Part shown: positions 52,468 to 64,000 of the stretch, piece after piece
Layout of the letters: each line of letters opens with the position of its first letter
Numbering within the stretch: the stretch's first letter is position 1
NCBI GenBank assembly: GCA_009763385.1
Contig: CM019826.1
Span: forward strand, 63,117,790 to 63,181,789
Origin: Coix lacryma-jobi var. lacryma-jobi
Taxonomy: Eukaryota > Streptophyta > Magnoliopsida > Poales > Poaceae
Reading direction: 5' to 3'
DNA length: 64,000 bases
The notes under the pieces: generated by a model
The model's input: only the letters and a program-made list of their open reading frames with translations
What the model was told of the DNA's origin: nothing
The model's database searches: none
Program-made: the position numbers and the translations under genes

Positions 52468-54086
52468 ATCTCCCCCTTGATGAGTGCATTGTCCACTACG
52501 CACACAAATCATAATGGAAATAGAAAGAGGAAGAAGGAGAAGAGAGAACTCAACCAAATGACCCAAAAGCATAGCGAAGCCGGAGAAGGTCAAGTGGAAA
52601 GAGCAAAACAACTTGGTTCCCAAAGACATGGGCAACGGCTCGACGCAACCAAGCAAAGCAAAGCTAGCCCTCAAGAAGAGGTAGAACAGGCTCAACACCG
52701 CTAGCAGATACCAATTGAAAAATCAAGGCAAAATGCTAGTCCCTCAAGACAGAGGCACAAAGACTCAACACAACTAGCAAAAGACTTGACATCAACTGAA
52801 AAGCTCGATACCAACTGAGGCCAACTGAAGCAACTGCTAGTCCCTCAAGATAGAGGCAAGGGCTCAACACAACTAGCAAAGCGATCCGAACCAATTGGAA
52901 AATTCAAAAATTCAGCACGAGCAACCTCCCCCTTGCATGGTGCACACAACCGATTCTTCTCCCTTTAGTTGAACATGGGAGGCATGATTTGTCCAAATTC
53001 TCCCCCTTAGTTAAAAATGCACCATCAAGCAAAAGGAATCGAAAGCAATTTTCTCCCCCTCAGAAAATGCACCATTAAAAGTGCCAACAAGAGAGGTTCC
53101 TCCCCTTCCAAAATGCATATGAGTCAAAATGCAAGTTAGCAGCTTCAGGAATATAGTCAAGAAAATGCAAAGATGCTCTAAACAGTATAGCTCCAACGAC
53201 TCATTGGAAAGCATAGAAGCTAGCGAAGGCTCAAACTGATCACCAAATATGCAATATGAACATACGAGCAGAGTGAGCAGTTTTTAGCCAAAAAGGTATT
53301 CACCATCAAAATAGCACCAAACATGTATAGACAGGAAGACAAGTGCTAAGCATGTATACAAGGTGAACTACCCCTAGGAAAGTTCAAACATCATGCTATA
53401 GAATGAAACATAGACTTGTGATTTCAATTTATAATCGGAGTTGGAGCGGTGAAATTACACAAGTTCAAATTCAGCATGTGTTTGCAAGAGGTTGAAGGCT
53501 TGTCATTGCCTAACTTTTCAACCGAGCGAAGCCTATGCATATGCAATCAGAAGCTTAAAGCATCGGTTTCGGTCATACACTACACGGCTCATGTTTAACT
53601 CAAATGTGCAATGAGAAACAGTCTCGATACTGTGATGTATTGACAAGCAATTCCATCTCGATCTTTTCAAATTCACTTAAAAACTTGGTTCAAATTTTAT
53701 TGACAGAATATGACCAAACCAAGCAAGTGACTAACTCAGAACCAGAGACATAGCAACCTAGCATATATGAAAAGCACGAGTGAACTCAACACATCTACAC
53801 ATGCTAGTTGCATATCTCAATGGTGAACATTTTCAAGTTTTATGTATGTTAAGCTGGTTCACCATTCAAATATAGCTCAGCTCACAACATGTATCAGTGA
53901 TCAGAAAGAGCATAAGCTACAAGCATCAACATAAGCAACAGAGCATACTACATAGAGCATAATCACATTCTAAAGATTATATACATGAAGCTCAGAATGT
54001 AAAAGCGTATGCTGAAATGCAAACGAAAACAAAGACAAACGAAAAAGAGTCAGTTTATAATACAAGAACCAAAATGTTTCCTCCAT
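52468..54086 (-). other. S4 3' non-coding region with polypurine tracts
   Basis: Homologous to the S2 region. It has three inverted-repeat units bounded by GCTAGT/ACTAGC-like ends (about 52661-52708, 52735-52783, 52833-52882), one more than S2 or S3. Extra AAGGGGGAG-like tracts lie near 52927, 53003 and 53053. No long frame is open. Confidence 0.7.
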
Positions 54087-56613
54087 CTAAAAGGGGAAAC
54101 ACACACCAAGCTCACCCCCTCAACCGATTAAAGGTTGATTCGTCTAAAGGCTTGGTGAAAATATCAGCCAACTAATGATGAGTATCGACATGGCGAAGGT
54201 CGATATCACCCTTCTCTTGGTGGTCACGCAAAAAGTGAAAGCGCACATCAATGTGTTTGGTCTTCGAGTGAAGCACGAAGTTCTTAGCAACGCTAATAGC
54301 ACTCGTGCTGTCACAAAGCAAAGGCACGCGAGAAAAGCTCAGACCAAAATCACGCAAAGTGGCCATCATCCAAAGCAATTGAGAACAGCAGCTAGCCGCA
54401 GCAACATATTCAACCTCTGTGGTAGACTGAGCGACACTAGACTGCTTGCGAGAAGACCACGATACGAGAGAAGAACCAATAAACTGACAAGTCCTAGAAG
54501 TAGACTTGCGCTCAATGCGACAACCAGCAAAATCAGCATCGGAAAAACCACAAAGGGAGAGGGTGGAGGAAGCTGAATACCAAATCCCGAACTCAGATGT
54601 GAAACGAAGGTACCCGAAAATGCGCTTCACCGCCTGACGGTGAGAAGTGCGCGACGACGCCTGAAAGCGCACGCACAGACACACCGCGAACTGGATGTCC
54701 GGGCGTGTCGCCGTCAAGTAGAGCAGCGACCCGATCATGCTTCGGTACTCCTTCTGGTCCACAGCTTCTCCATCTTTGTCCACATCCAGGGCCGTCGTGG
54801 TTGACATGGGTGTTGGAAGAGGCTTGGCCTCACCCATATCGAATTTCTTCAGAATGTCTCTGGTGTACTTGCCCTGGTGCACAAACGTCCCCTCTCGGGA
54901 TTGCTTAATTTGCAATCCGAGAAAGAAAGTCAGCTCGCCCATCATACTCATTTCGAACTCCCTGCTCATAGTATCTGCAAACTTGGCAACCAAAGCGTGA
55001 GAAGAACCACCGAAAATGATATCATCCACGTAAATCTGGACCAAGAGAGTATCAATGCCTTGCTTGAGGAGAAAGAGCGTTTTATCCACACATCTCATTT
55101 TAAAACCCTTAGCAAGCAAAAAGGTTTTCAACCTATCATACCAGGCTCTAGGGGCTTGTTTCAAACCATACAAAGCTTTGTGAATTTAAAAACATGGTTT
55201 GGAAACTTGGGATTTTCGAATCCGGGGGGTTGTCTAACATACACCTCCTCTTCAATGTAGCCGTTTCAGAAGGCAATCTTGACATCCATTTGAAAAAGTT
55301 TGAAACCTTTGGATGCAGCAAAAGCCAAGAGTATCCTAATAGCCTCCAAACGAGCTACAGGAGCGAAAGTCTCCTCATAGTCTATCCCCTCCTTCTGACT
55401 ATAACCCTGGGCTACGAGTCTGGCCTTGTTTCTCACAACATGGCCATCTTCTCCCTGTTTGTTTTTGAAAACCCATTTTGTCCCAATTGGATGACACTCA
55501 GAAGGTGGAGACACTAGAACCCAAACTCGATTTCTCTCAAAGTTTTCTAACTCCTTATGCATGGCATTGACCCAATCCGGATCCGTCAAAGCGTGTCCAA
55601 CATCTCGTGGCTCAAAATCAGCAACAAAAGCAGAATGAGCAAAGTGAGAGATTTGAGACCTGGACTGAGTGACCCGTTCGTCAATGTTGCTGATCATCTA
55701 CTGAGGGGGGTGTTGGCGCTGGATGTGTCGTGGCGCCTCCCTTGCCAAAGTGGCCTCCCCCTCAACAGCAGCTGGTGCCTCCCCGGGTACGAAAGGTACC
55801 GCTCGGGGTGGCGGATCCCACGGCCCCCAAGAAGAAGACGTGTCGGGTCCGTGAGTTGTCGTAGAAGCCGCTCCTTGCGGCACAGCAGGTGGAGGGGGTG
55901 CTGGATCATCCATACCTTTAGCACCCTCGTCCTCGTCATCAAAAAGAGGCTCACCAACCTCATGATCACCTGCACGCTCAAAACGAGAAGAAGGACAAAC
56001 CATGGTCTCGTCGAAGGTGACATCGGATGTCTCCATGACTCGCTTAGTGTCAAGGTTAAGTACACGATAAGCTCGAGTGTGAGTGCCATAACCCAAAAAG
56101 ACACCGTCAGAAGAACGAGACTCAAATTTGTCCAAGTTGCCCTTTTTGAGTATAAAACAATGGCAACCAAAAACTCAAAAATAACTCACCTTGGACAGTT
56201 TTCCAAAACGCAACTCATAAGAAGTCTTTTTCAAGAAAGCTCGAAGAAAAATGCGATTGGAAATATAGCATGCAGTGCTCATAGCTTCGGCCCAATATCG
56301 CCTAGGAGTCCTATGCTCATCGAGCATCGTCCTGGCCATCTCTACAAGGGTCTGATTCTTCCTCTCTAGAACACCATTTTGTGGCGGTGTGTAGGGAGAA
56401 GAAAACTGATGCTCCAAGCCCAAAGAGTTACAAAACTTCTCAAAATCCAAATTCTTGAATTCGGAACCATTATCACTCCTAATAGCTCGCATCGAATTCA
56501 AAGGGAACTCATTCTGAAGACGCAAAATCAGATTGCGAGCAAAGGAGAGAGTCTCGGTCTTCTCAGCTAAAAAGAAGACCCACGAATATCTCAAAAAGTC
56601 ATCAACAACGGTG
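54087..56613 (-). pseudogene. pol: S4 pol, C-terminal part, several breaks
   Basis: Integrase core (SDNGSEFKN, NGVLERK), linker, RT with YVDDIIFG, and RNase H with SDADFAG. From 5' to 3' the breaks are TGA 56175-56177, TAG 55698-55700 (CAG elsewhere), TGA 55266-55268, a one-base loss near 55183, TAG 54172-54174 (CAG elsewhere), and a frame change at the very end near 54112. The two CAG codons that are stops in both S2 and S3 are not TAG here: one reads CAG and the other CAA. S5 interrupts the N-terminal side. This is the most damaged pol of the set. Confidence 0.87.
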
Positions 56614-58644
56614 AAGGACCGAGAAAGCACTAGCAAGGCGACCAGAGGGGGGGTGAATGGGAGCTCAAAAATTTCTCTCGAAACTTTGGCCAAATGTCCC
56701 AAAATCAACCCTCGAAAGCTACGACCGAAACCGTGATGCCCACGACCGCTGGAAGAGGGTGGATGATCCCTAGGATCACAGCGAGGCACCACAAAGCGAT
56801 AGCAAACCGAACGTCAAAAGCACCGGCTCGAATACGACCCCAAAAACCAAGTCCCGAACATAGATAGACGGCTACATCGAGAAACTCCCAAATACTGATG
56901 CTAACAAGTAGCAAAGATACTTAGAGAGGTTCCTTGGTCAACTACAAGGCCTACCGAGAAGTCCGAAAACGCACTAAACCAGAGGCTTCAGCCAAATTCC
57001 GGACTGTCCGGACCTGGAGTCCCGGACTGTCAGCCCAAGGCCGGACTGTCCGCGGTTCACTGGCGGACTGTCCGTCGGCAGAAAACGCAAAACAACAGTG
57101 CTGCTGCAAGTCCCCTGGACGTTCCCGGACTGTCCGCGAACTCCAACGGCAGACTGTCCGCCGGTCAATCAAAAACCAAACAGCCGAAGAACAGTGCCAC
57201 TGGTCTGGCTCATCCCCGACGCGCGGACTGTCCGCGCCTGGGGTGGCGGACTGTCCGCCAACACCCAGTGAGGGCGATTTTGGTTGCCCTTCACCCAAAT
57301 CTTTTCCAGATTGATTCAAACCAAAATCCCACGTTCCCAAACTTGGAGAGGATGATCACGGAGTAGTTAGGAGACTATCCCCAAGAAATCATCCGCTCAA
57401 AACAACTCAATCAACGGGAAATCGAAAGGGGAGAAGGATGAACCGAAAAGCGTCACAAAAACGAAATCAACCCGATCTACTTGTTCGTAAGGAGTTAGAT
57501 AAATTCCTTCAGTGGAAATGATCTCCTTTCAAATACGAACAAGATGATTCAAACGGATTTCGCAAAGACGCAGTAGGGAGAGAGATTAAGTGACGGGAAA
57601 ATCACGGAGAAACGAAGAACGCGAAGAACACGAACAAAACGCGAATCAACACATCGATCTGCAACTGTGTGGCTACCACACGCTACAACAGTGAGGTTAT
57701 GGCCTCACTTCCTCAAAATCTCCTGTACACAGAGGTATTGTTCTTTGCGGATATCAGCTAGCTACAGCAGGGGATTAGGAGAGCAGGAAACCCTAAGTGC
57801 AAAGAGCAAATGAACTGAGATAGTTAGGGAGGAGGGTGTCTCCCTCTACTTATCCTAATTTCTAATTCCTACTCTACCCCTCAACTAATTACAGAGCGAA
57901 CCAGCTAAACCCTTGGGTTATTCTGGACCAACTCGATGGTAGGTGGATCCGACAGCCACGCCCGCACAACTCGTAGCGTTGCCTCGACGCAACCTCCCAA
58001 TTGCCGCCACGTGCCGCCCTCGCCCTGCACCCCCGGTTTTGAGGCCCAAACCGGGAAACCAGCCTTTCCAGCCAACCCCCGGTTTTGAGGCCCAAACCGG
58101 AAAACCAGCCCACCATTATCTGAGTTTTGAGGCCCAAACTCAGGAAACCCGCAGCGCCCAGGTTTTGAGGCCCAAACCTGGAAACCGTCGTCAGCCCGAG
58201 TTTTGTGGCCAAACTCGGAAACCCTCAGCACCCAGGTTTTGAAGCCCAAACCTGGAAACCGTCCACCCGATGGTTTTTCTCTGGCTCTACCACCAAACCG
58301 AAGCTGTAGAGGGGAAGCACTCCCCGTGCACCCCGTCCACCGACACGTGTCCCCAAGTCCACGACTCAGGCAACACATGACCGCAAGTCTTCGCTCATCG
58401 CTGTCCCAGGCTACCAGCCACCACAGCTGATCCTCGGGCCACCGGTCCCTCAGTCCAAGCCTCACGTCCGCCCTTCGCCACTCTCGGTCGATCGGCACGA
58501 CACGTCTCTACTTGACCTTCACCTTGCCTCTGATCATTGTATCCGTGCTCGACACCTGCACAACATAAGCCAAAGAACATGCGCATCATCCCAGTTGACA
58601 ATCACTCATCACTCAGAGACTCGGCATACACCCATGTATCCGCA
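56614..58644 (-). repeat. S5 3' LTR (2031 bp)
   Basis: The GCGGACTGTCCGC array is at about 56996-57260, the paired hairpins near 57670-57711 and the six-hairpin array at 58031-58255. The minus-strand LTR start TGCGGATACATGGG is at 58644. Confidence 0.88.
58031..58255 (-). repeat. Covarying hairpin array in S5 3' LTR
   Basis: Six units in the standard order. The last loop has TGAAGCCC instead of TGAGGCCC. Confidence 0.8.
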
Positions 58645-60165
58645 ATCTCCCCCTTGATGAGTGCATTGTCAACTACCAACACAAATCATAATGAGAACAG
58701 AAGAAGGAAGAAGGAGAAGAGAGAACTCGACCAAATGACCCAAAAGCATAGCAAAGCTGAAGAAGGTCAAGTGGAAAGAGCGAAACAACTTGGTTCCCAA
58801 AGACATGGGCAACGGCTCGACGCAACCAAGCAAAGCAAAGCTAGCCCTCAAGAAGAGGTAGAACAGGCTCAACACCGCTAGCAGAAACCAATCGAGAAAT
58901 CAAAGCAAATGCTAGTCCCTCAAGACAGAGGCACAGAGGCTCAACACAACTAGCAAAGAAAGCTCGATAGCAAAACCTTACAGCGGCCAACAGGAAGCAG
59001 GAAGCAGCAAAAACTCAACCAGGAAAGCTCCCCCTTAGTTCAACCGGAGGGTAATGATTTGCAATTTCTCCCCCTTAGTTGAAAATGCACTTATCAAGAA
59101 ACAATGCTCCCCCTCAGAAAATGCACTAACAAAAGTGCCAACACGCAAATTTCTCCCCTTCCAAAATGCATATGAGTCAAAATGTAAGTTAGGAGCTTCA
59201 GGAGTATACACAAAAGAGTGCAAAGATGCTCTACAGAGTTCTGATCCGATGACTCAGAAAAATGCACAGAATGCTAGCAAAGGCTCAGACTGATCACTAA
59301 GTCTAAAATGAGAGCAAAAAGAGCAGTTTGTAGCCGAAAAAGGTATTCACCATCAAAATAGCACAAGACATGTATAGACAGGAAGTCAAACAAGTGCTAA
59401 ACATGTATACAAGGTGAACTACCCCTAGCATAGTTCAATCATCATGCTGATACCAATTGAAAAATGAAGCATCCACTTGTGATTTCAAATTTTAATCGGA
59501 GTTGCAGCAGTGAAATTACACAAGTCCAGAAATCAGCATGTGACTGCGAGAGGTTGAATGCTTGTTATTGCCTTACTTTCCAACTGTGCGAAGCCTATGC
59601 ATAAGCAATCAGAAGCTTAAAGCAACAGTTTCGGTCATACACTACACAGCTCAAGTTTAACTCAAAGTGCAATGAGAAACAGTCTCGAAACTGTGAGGTG
59701 CTAACAAGCAAACCCATCTCGATCTTTTCAATTCACTTAACTTGGTTCAGATTTTAAATAGAATATGACATACCAAGCAAGTGAATGACTCAAGACTAGA
59801 GACATAGCAACCTAGCGTACATAAGTAGCATAAGTGACTTCTACACATTCTACACATGCTAGTTGCATATCTCAATGGTGAACATTTTCAAGTTTTAAGT
59901 TCATTAATCAAATTCACCATTCAAAAATAGCTCAGCTCACAGTACGTATTAGTGATCAAAAAGAGCATAAGCTACAACATCAACATACAGCATCAGAGTA
60001 AAGACTATACAGAGCTTGGTTACATTCTTCAGACTATATCCATGAAGCTCAGAATGTAAAAGCGTATGCTGAAATGCAAAGATGCAAGAAGAAACTAAAA
60101 GAAGTAAAACCAACTAAAAAACACAAAGTCAGTGTATCATACAAGAGTCAAAATGTTTCCCCCAT
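58645..60165 (-). other. S5 3' non-coding region with polypurine tracts
   Basis: Same layout as in S2 and S3. Inverted-repeat units lie at about 58841-58885 and 58911-58958. Purine tracts lie next to the LTR and near 59030, 59068, 59107 and 59153. Confidence 0.7.
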
Positions 60166-62639
60166 CTAAAAGGGGAAACACACACCAAGCTCACCTCTCA
60201 ACCGATTAAAAGTTGATTGGTCCAAAGGCTTGGTGAAAATATCAGCCAACTGATGATGAGTATCGACATGGCGAAGGTCGATATCACCCTTCTCATAGTG
60301 GTCTCGCAGAAAATGAAAGCGCACATCAATGTGTTTGGTCTTCGAGTGCAACACGGGGTTCTTAGCAACGCTAATCGCACTCGTGCTGTCACAAAGCAAT
60401 GGAACACGAGAAAAGCTCAGACCAAAATCACGCAAAGTGGCCATCATCCAGAGTAACTGGGAACAGCAGCTAGCCGCAGCAATATACTCAGCCTCCGTGG
60501 TAGACTGGGTGACACTAGACTGCTTGCGAGAGGACCACGATACAAGAGAAGAACCAATAAACTGGCAAGTCCCAGAAGTGGACTTGCGCTCAATCCGGCA
60601 ACCAGCAAAATCAGCATCGGAATAACCGCAAAGGGAAAGGTTGGAGGAAGCAGAATACCAAATCCCAAACTCTGGAGTGAAGGATAAGTACCTCATAATG
60701 CGCTTGACTGCCTGACGGTGAGAGGTGCACGGCGAAGACTGAAAACGCGCGCAAAGACACACCGCGAACTGGATGTCCGGGCGTGTTGCCATCAGGTACA
60801 GCAGCGACCCGATCATACTCCGGTATTCCTTCTGGTCCACTGCTTCTCCCTCCTTGTCCGCATCCAGGGCCGTCGTGGTCGCCATGGGTGTTGGAAGAGG
60901 CTTGGCCTCACCCATGTCGAATTTCTTCAAAATGTCCCGGGTGTACTTGCCCTGGTGTACAAACGTTCCTTCCCGGGATTGCTTGATTTGCCACCCGAGG
61001 AAAAACGTCAACTCGCCCATCATGCTCATCTCGAACTCCCTGCTCATAGTGTCTGCAAACTTGGCAACCAAAGCATGAGAAGAACCACCGAAAATGATAT
61101 CATCCACGTAAATTGGGACCAAGAGAGTATCAGTGCCTTGCTTGAGGAGAAAGAGCGTTTTATCTACACATCCCATTTTAAAACCCTTAGCAAGCAAAAA
61201 GGTTTTCAACCTATCATACCAGGCTCTAGGGGCTTGTTTCAAACCATATAAAGCTTTGTGGAGTTTGAAAACATGGTTTGGCAACTTGGGATTTTCGAAA
61301 CCAGGGGGTTGTCTAACATACACCTCCTCTTCTATGTAGCCATTTAAGAAGGCACTCTTGACATCCATTTGAAAAAGTTTGAAACCTTTGGAAGCAGCAA
61401 AAGCCAAGAGTATCCTAATAGCCTCCAAACGTGCTACAGGAGCAAAAGTCTCCTCATAGTCTATCCCCTTCTTCTGACTATATCCCTGGGCTACGAGTCT
61501 GGCCTTGTTTCTCACAACATGGCCATCTTCTCCCTGTTTGTTTTTGAAAACCCATTTTGTCCCAATAGGATGACACTCAGAAGGTGGAGACACTAGAACC
61601 CAAACCTGATTTCTCTCAAAGTTTTCTAACTCCTCATGCATGGCATTGACCCAATCCGGATCCGTCAAAGCATGTCCAACATCTTGGGGTTCAAAATCAG
61701 CAACAAATGCAGAATGAGCAAAGTGAGAGATTTGCCTTGACCGGGTGACGCGTTCGTTGATGCTGCCGATCATCTGTTGAGGCAGGAGCTGGCGCTGAAT
61801 ATGTCGTGGTGCCTCCCTTGCCGAAGTGGCCTCCCCCTCAACAGCAGCTGGTGCCTCCCCGGGTACAAAAGGTACCGCTCGGGGTGGCGGATCCCATGGC
61901 CCCTAGGAAGAAGACGTGTCGGGGCCGTGAGTCGTCGTAGAAGCCACTCCTTGCGGCACAGCAGGTGGAGGAGGAGGTGCTGGGTCATCCATGCCTTCAG
62001 CACCTTCTTCTTCATCATCAAAAAGAGGCTCGCCAACCTTATGATCACCTGCACGCTCAAAACGAGAAGAAGGACAAACCATGGTCTCGTCGAAGGTGAC
62101 ATCAGATGTCTCCATGACTCGGTTATTGTCAAGGTTAAGTACACGATAAGCTCGAGTGTGAGTGCCATAACCCAAAAACACACCGTCAGAAGAACGAGAC
62201 TGAAATTTGTCCAGGTTGCCCTTTTTGAGTATAAAATAATGGCAACCAAAAACTCTAAAATAACTCACCTTGGGGAGTTTTCCAAAACGCAACTCATAAG
62301 AGGTCTTTTTTAAGAAAGCTCGAAGAAAAATGCGATTGGAAATATAGCATGCAGTGCTCATAGCTTCAGCCCAATACCGCCTCGGAGTCCTATGCTCATC
62401 GAGCATCGTCCTGGCCATCTCTACAAGGGTCCGATTCTTCCTCTCTACAACACCATTTTGTGGCGGTGTGTAGGGAGAAGAAAACTGATGCTCCAAGCCC
62501 AAAGAGTTACAAAACTTCTCAAAATCCGAATTCTTGAATTCGGAACCATTATCACTGCTAATAGCTCGCATCATGTTCAAAGGGAACTCGTTCTGAAGAC
62601 GCAACATCAGATTGCAAACAAAGGAGAAAGTCTCGGTTT
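60166..62639 (-). pseudogene. pol: S5 pol, C-terminal part; 535-codon RT-RNase H frame intact
   Basis: The last 535 codons (61773-60166) are open. RT has FQMDVKSAFLNG with D137 and YVDD at 222-225. RNase H has SDADFAG with D386, TEAEY with E428 and LCDSTSAI with D462. The ending is GELGVCFPF. Upstream, the integrase core (SDNGSEFKN, NGVVERK) and Pro-rich linker are open except for a TAG at 61903-61905, which replaces a Trp (TGG) of the WGPWDPPP motif. The integrase N-terminus is lost to the S6 insertion. Catalytic residues of RT and RNase H are all present, so this is the only copy here with a plausible polymerase domain. Confidence 0.9.
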
Positions 62640-64000
62640 TGCGGATACATGGGTGTATGCCGGGTCTCTGAGTGATGAGTGATTGTCAACTGGGATGATG
62701 CGCATGTTCTTTGGCTTGTGTTGTGCAGGTGTCGAGCACGGATGCAGTGATTGAAGGCGAGGTGAAGGTCAAGTAGAGACGTGCCGTGCCGATGGACCGA
62801 GAGTGGCGAAGGGCGGACGTGAGGCTTGGACTGAGGGACCAGAGGCCCGATGATCAGCTGTGGTGGCTGGCAGCCTGTGACGACGACAAGTGAAGAAGTG
62901 CGGTCATGTGTTACCTGAGTCATGGACTTGGGGACACGTGTCGGTGGACGGGGTGCACGGGCTGTGCATCCCCTCTACGACATCGGTTTGGTGGTAGAGC
63001 CAGAGAAAAACCATTGGATGGACGGTTTCCAGGTTTGGGCCTCAAAACCTGGGTGCGGATGGTTTTCGAGTTTGGCCACAAAACTCGGGCTGAGGACGGT
63101 TTCCAGGTTTGGGCCTCAAAACCTGGGCGCTGAGGGTTTGCTGAGTTTGGCCTCAAAACTCAGAAGCTGGTGGGCTGGTTTCCCGGTTTGGGCCTCAAAA
63201 CCGGGGGTTGGCTGGAAAAGGCTGGTTTCCCGGTTTGGGCCACAAAAACGGGGGTGCAGAGCGAGGGCGGCACGTGGCGGCGATCTGGAGGTTGCGTCGA
63301 GGCAACGCTTCGAGTCGAGCGGGCGTGGCCGTCGGATACACCTACCACCGAGTTGGTCCAGAATAACCCTAGGGTTTAGCTGGTTCGCTCTGTAATTAGA
63401 ATAGAGAGGGGTAGAGTAGGAATTAGACTTAGGTTCGAATTAGGATAAGTAGAGGGAGACACCCTCCTCCCTTCCTATCTCAGTCATTTGCTCTTTTGCA
63501 CTTAGGGTTTCCTGCTCTCCCATCCCTTGCTGTAGCTAGCTGAGATCCGTAGAGAGACTTGCCTCTGTGTACTGTTGATTCTGAGGAAGTGAGGCCGTAT
63601 CCTCACTGTTGTAGCGTGTGGTAGCCACACGGTTGCAATTCATGGTTGTGATTTGCGATTTGTTCGTGTTCTTCGCGGAATCCTTTTTCTCCACGATTTT
63701 CCCGTCGCTTGATCTCTTTGCTCGGTCCATATTTTGCAAAACCGTTTGAACCAAGTTGTTCTAGATCGTGAGGCACTTCTTTCCACTGAAGAAATTAACC
63801 TCTAACTTCACGGTCTAGGAGATCGAATGATTTTTGTGTTGGATCGGTTTTTGCTCCATTGCCCTGATTTCTTCTAGTTCCTCGATTTGGAATTAGGTTC
63901 GAGCCATGATTCCCGTGGGATAGCTCACTAACATCCTTGGAACTCCTCATACCAAGTCTAGGCCTTAGTGCTTTTGATTCGGAGGAGATCGAGTGAATTT
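62640..64000 (+). repeat. Sirevirus S6 LTR (+), runs off the window
   Basis: It starts TGCGGATACATGGG at 62640 inside the S5 pol and continues in LTR order. The six-hairpin array is at 63029-63252 and the paired hairpins (GTGAGG-CCGTAT-CCTCAC, CGTGTGG-TAG-CCACACG) are at about 63588-63632. It follows the S1 orientation and opposes S2-S5. The motif array that would assign its subfamily lies beyond 64000. It could be a 5' LTR or a solo LTR. Confidence 0.88.
63029..63252 (+). repeat. Covarying hairpin array in S6 LTR
   Basis: Six units in the plus-strand order of S1. The CCGAGTTT/AAACTCGG pair is restored relative to the mismatched S1 unit, if the TTCGAGTTT start is read as a one-base variant. 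Confidence 0.75.

Larger units (their letters stand above)
50382..56613 (-). mobile_element. Sirevirus S4, 3' part
   Basis: A minus-strand element inserted in the S2 5' LTR (left flank GGCCC). It shows a 3' LTR, a 3' region and the pol C-terminal half, then is cut by S5 at 56614. Its 5' half should lie to the right of the window. Its outermost base pair has changed: the LTR edge reads TAAAGGACC instead of TGAAGGACC. Confidence 0.86.
56614..62639 (-). mobile_element. Sirevirus S5, 3' part
   Basis: A minus-strand element inside the S4 pol. It shows a 3' LTR, a 3' region and pol from integrase onward, cut at 62640 by the plus-strand LTR of S6. Of all the Sirevirus pols here it is the best preserved, with one stop. 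Confidence 0.87.

Overview
This is plant repeat DNA, most likely from a large grass genome. The evidence is methionine-initiator primer sites, Sirevirus-type Ty1/copia elements with about 2-kb LTRs, and a long-LTR chromodomain Ty3/gypsy element. I see no host gene, tRNA or rRNA. From base 2180 to the end, everything is explained by seven LTR retrotransposons stacked inside one another. The species cannot be fixed from the sequence; a panicoid grass is an inference.

Layout. 1-1507: pyrimidine-rich sequence and decayed Ty3/gypsy remnants (minus strand). 1508-2179: a truncated plus-strand LTR with a TATA box. 2180-6812: Sirevirus S1 (+), with 5' LTR, primer site and a gag with one stop. S2 (-) sits in the S1 gag. 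Its 3' LTR, 3' region and 3' pol lie at 6813-13153; its 5' pol, an intact 874-codon gag and part of its 5' LTR lie at 45648-50381. S3 (-, 13154-45642, target duplication CCTTC) splits the S2 pol. A tandem Ty3/gypsy array G (23266-44498, target duplication AAATG) splits the S3 5' LTR. S4 (-, from 50382) sits in the S2 5' LTR, S5 (-, from 56614) in the S4 pol, and S6 (+, from 62640) in the S5 pol. The insertion order is S1, S2, then S3 then G, and separately S4 then S5 then S6. The right ends of S1, S2, S4, S5 and S6 lie beyond the window.

G is LTR-internal-LTR-internal-LTR with LTRs of about 4.37 kb. Its internal part (about 4.06 kb) lacks gag and protease. It keeps a 202-codon upstream ORF and a reverse transcriptase-RNase H-integrase-chromodomain region that carries the same lesions in both copies. 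The middle LTR matches the right LTR on its left side and the left LTR on its right side, the signature of unequal LTR-LTR crossover after insertion.

The most interesting item is the 202-codon ORF. Its N-terminus resembles the histone H3 tail (TARKSTG, then PR-x-QLA), with the lysine at the H3K9 position once Met is removed. It is followed by a basic stretch, a probable coiled coil and a very acidic tail, in an element whose integrase ends in a chromodomain. Next in interest are covarying hairpin arrays in the Sirevirus LTRs, and two nonsense mutations shared by S2 and S3 although their LTRs belong to different subfamilies.
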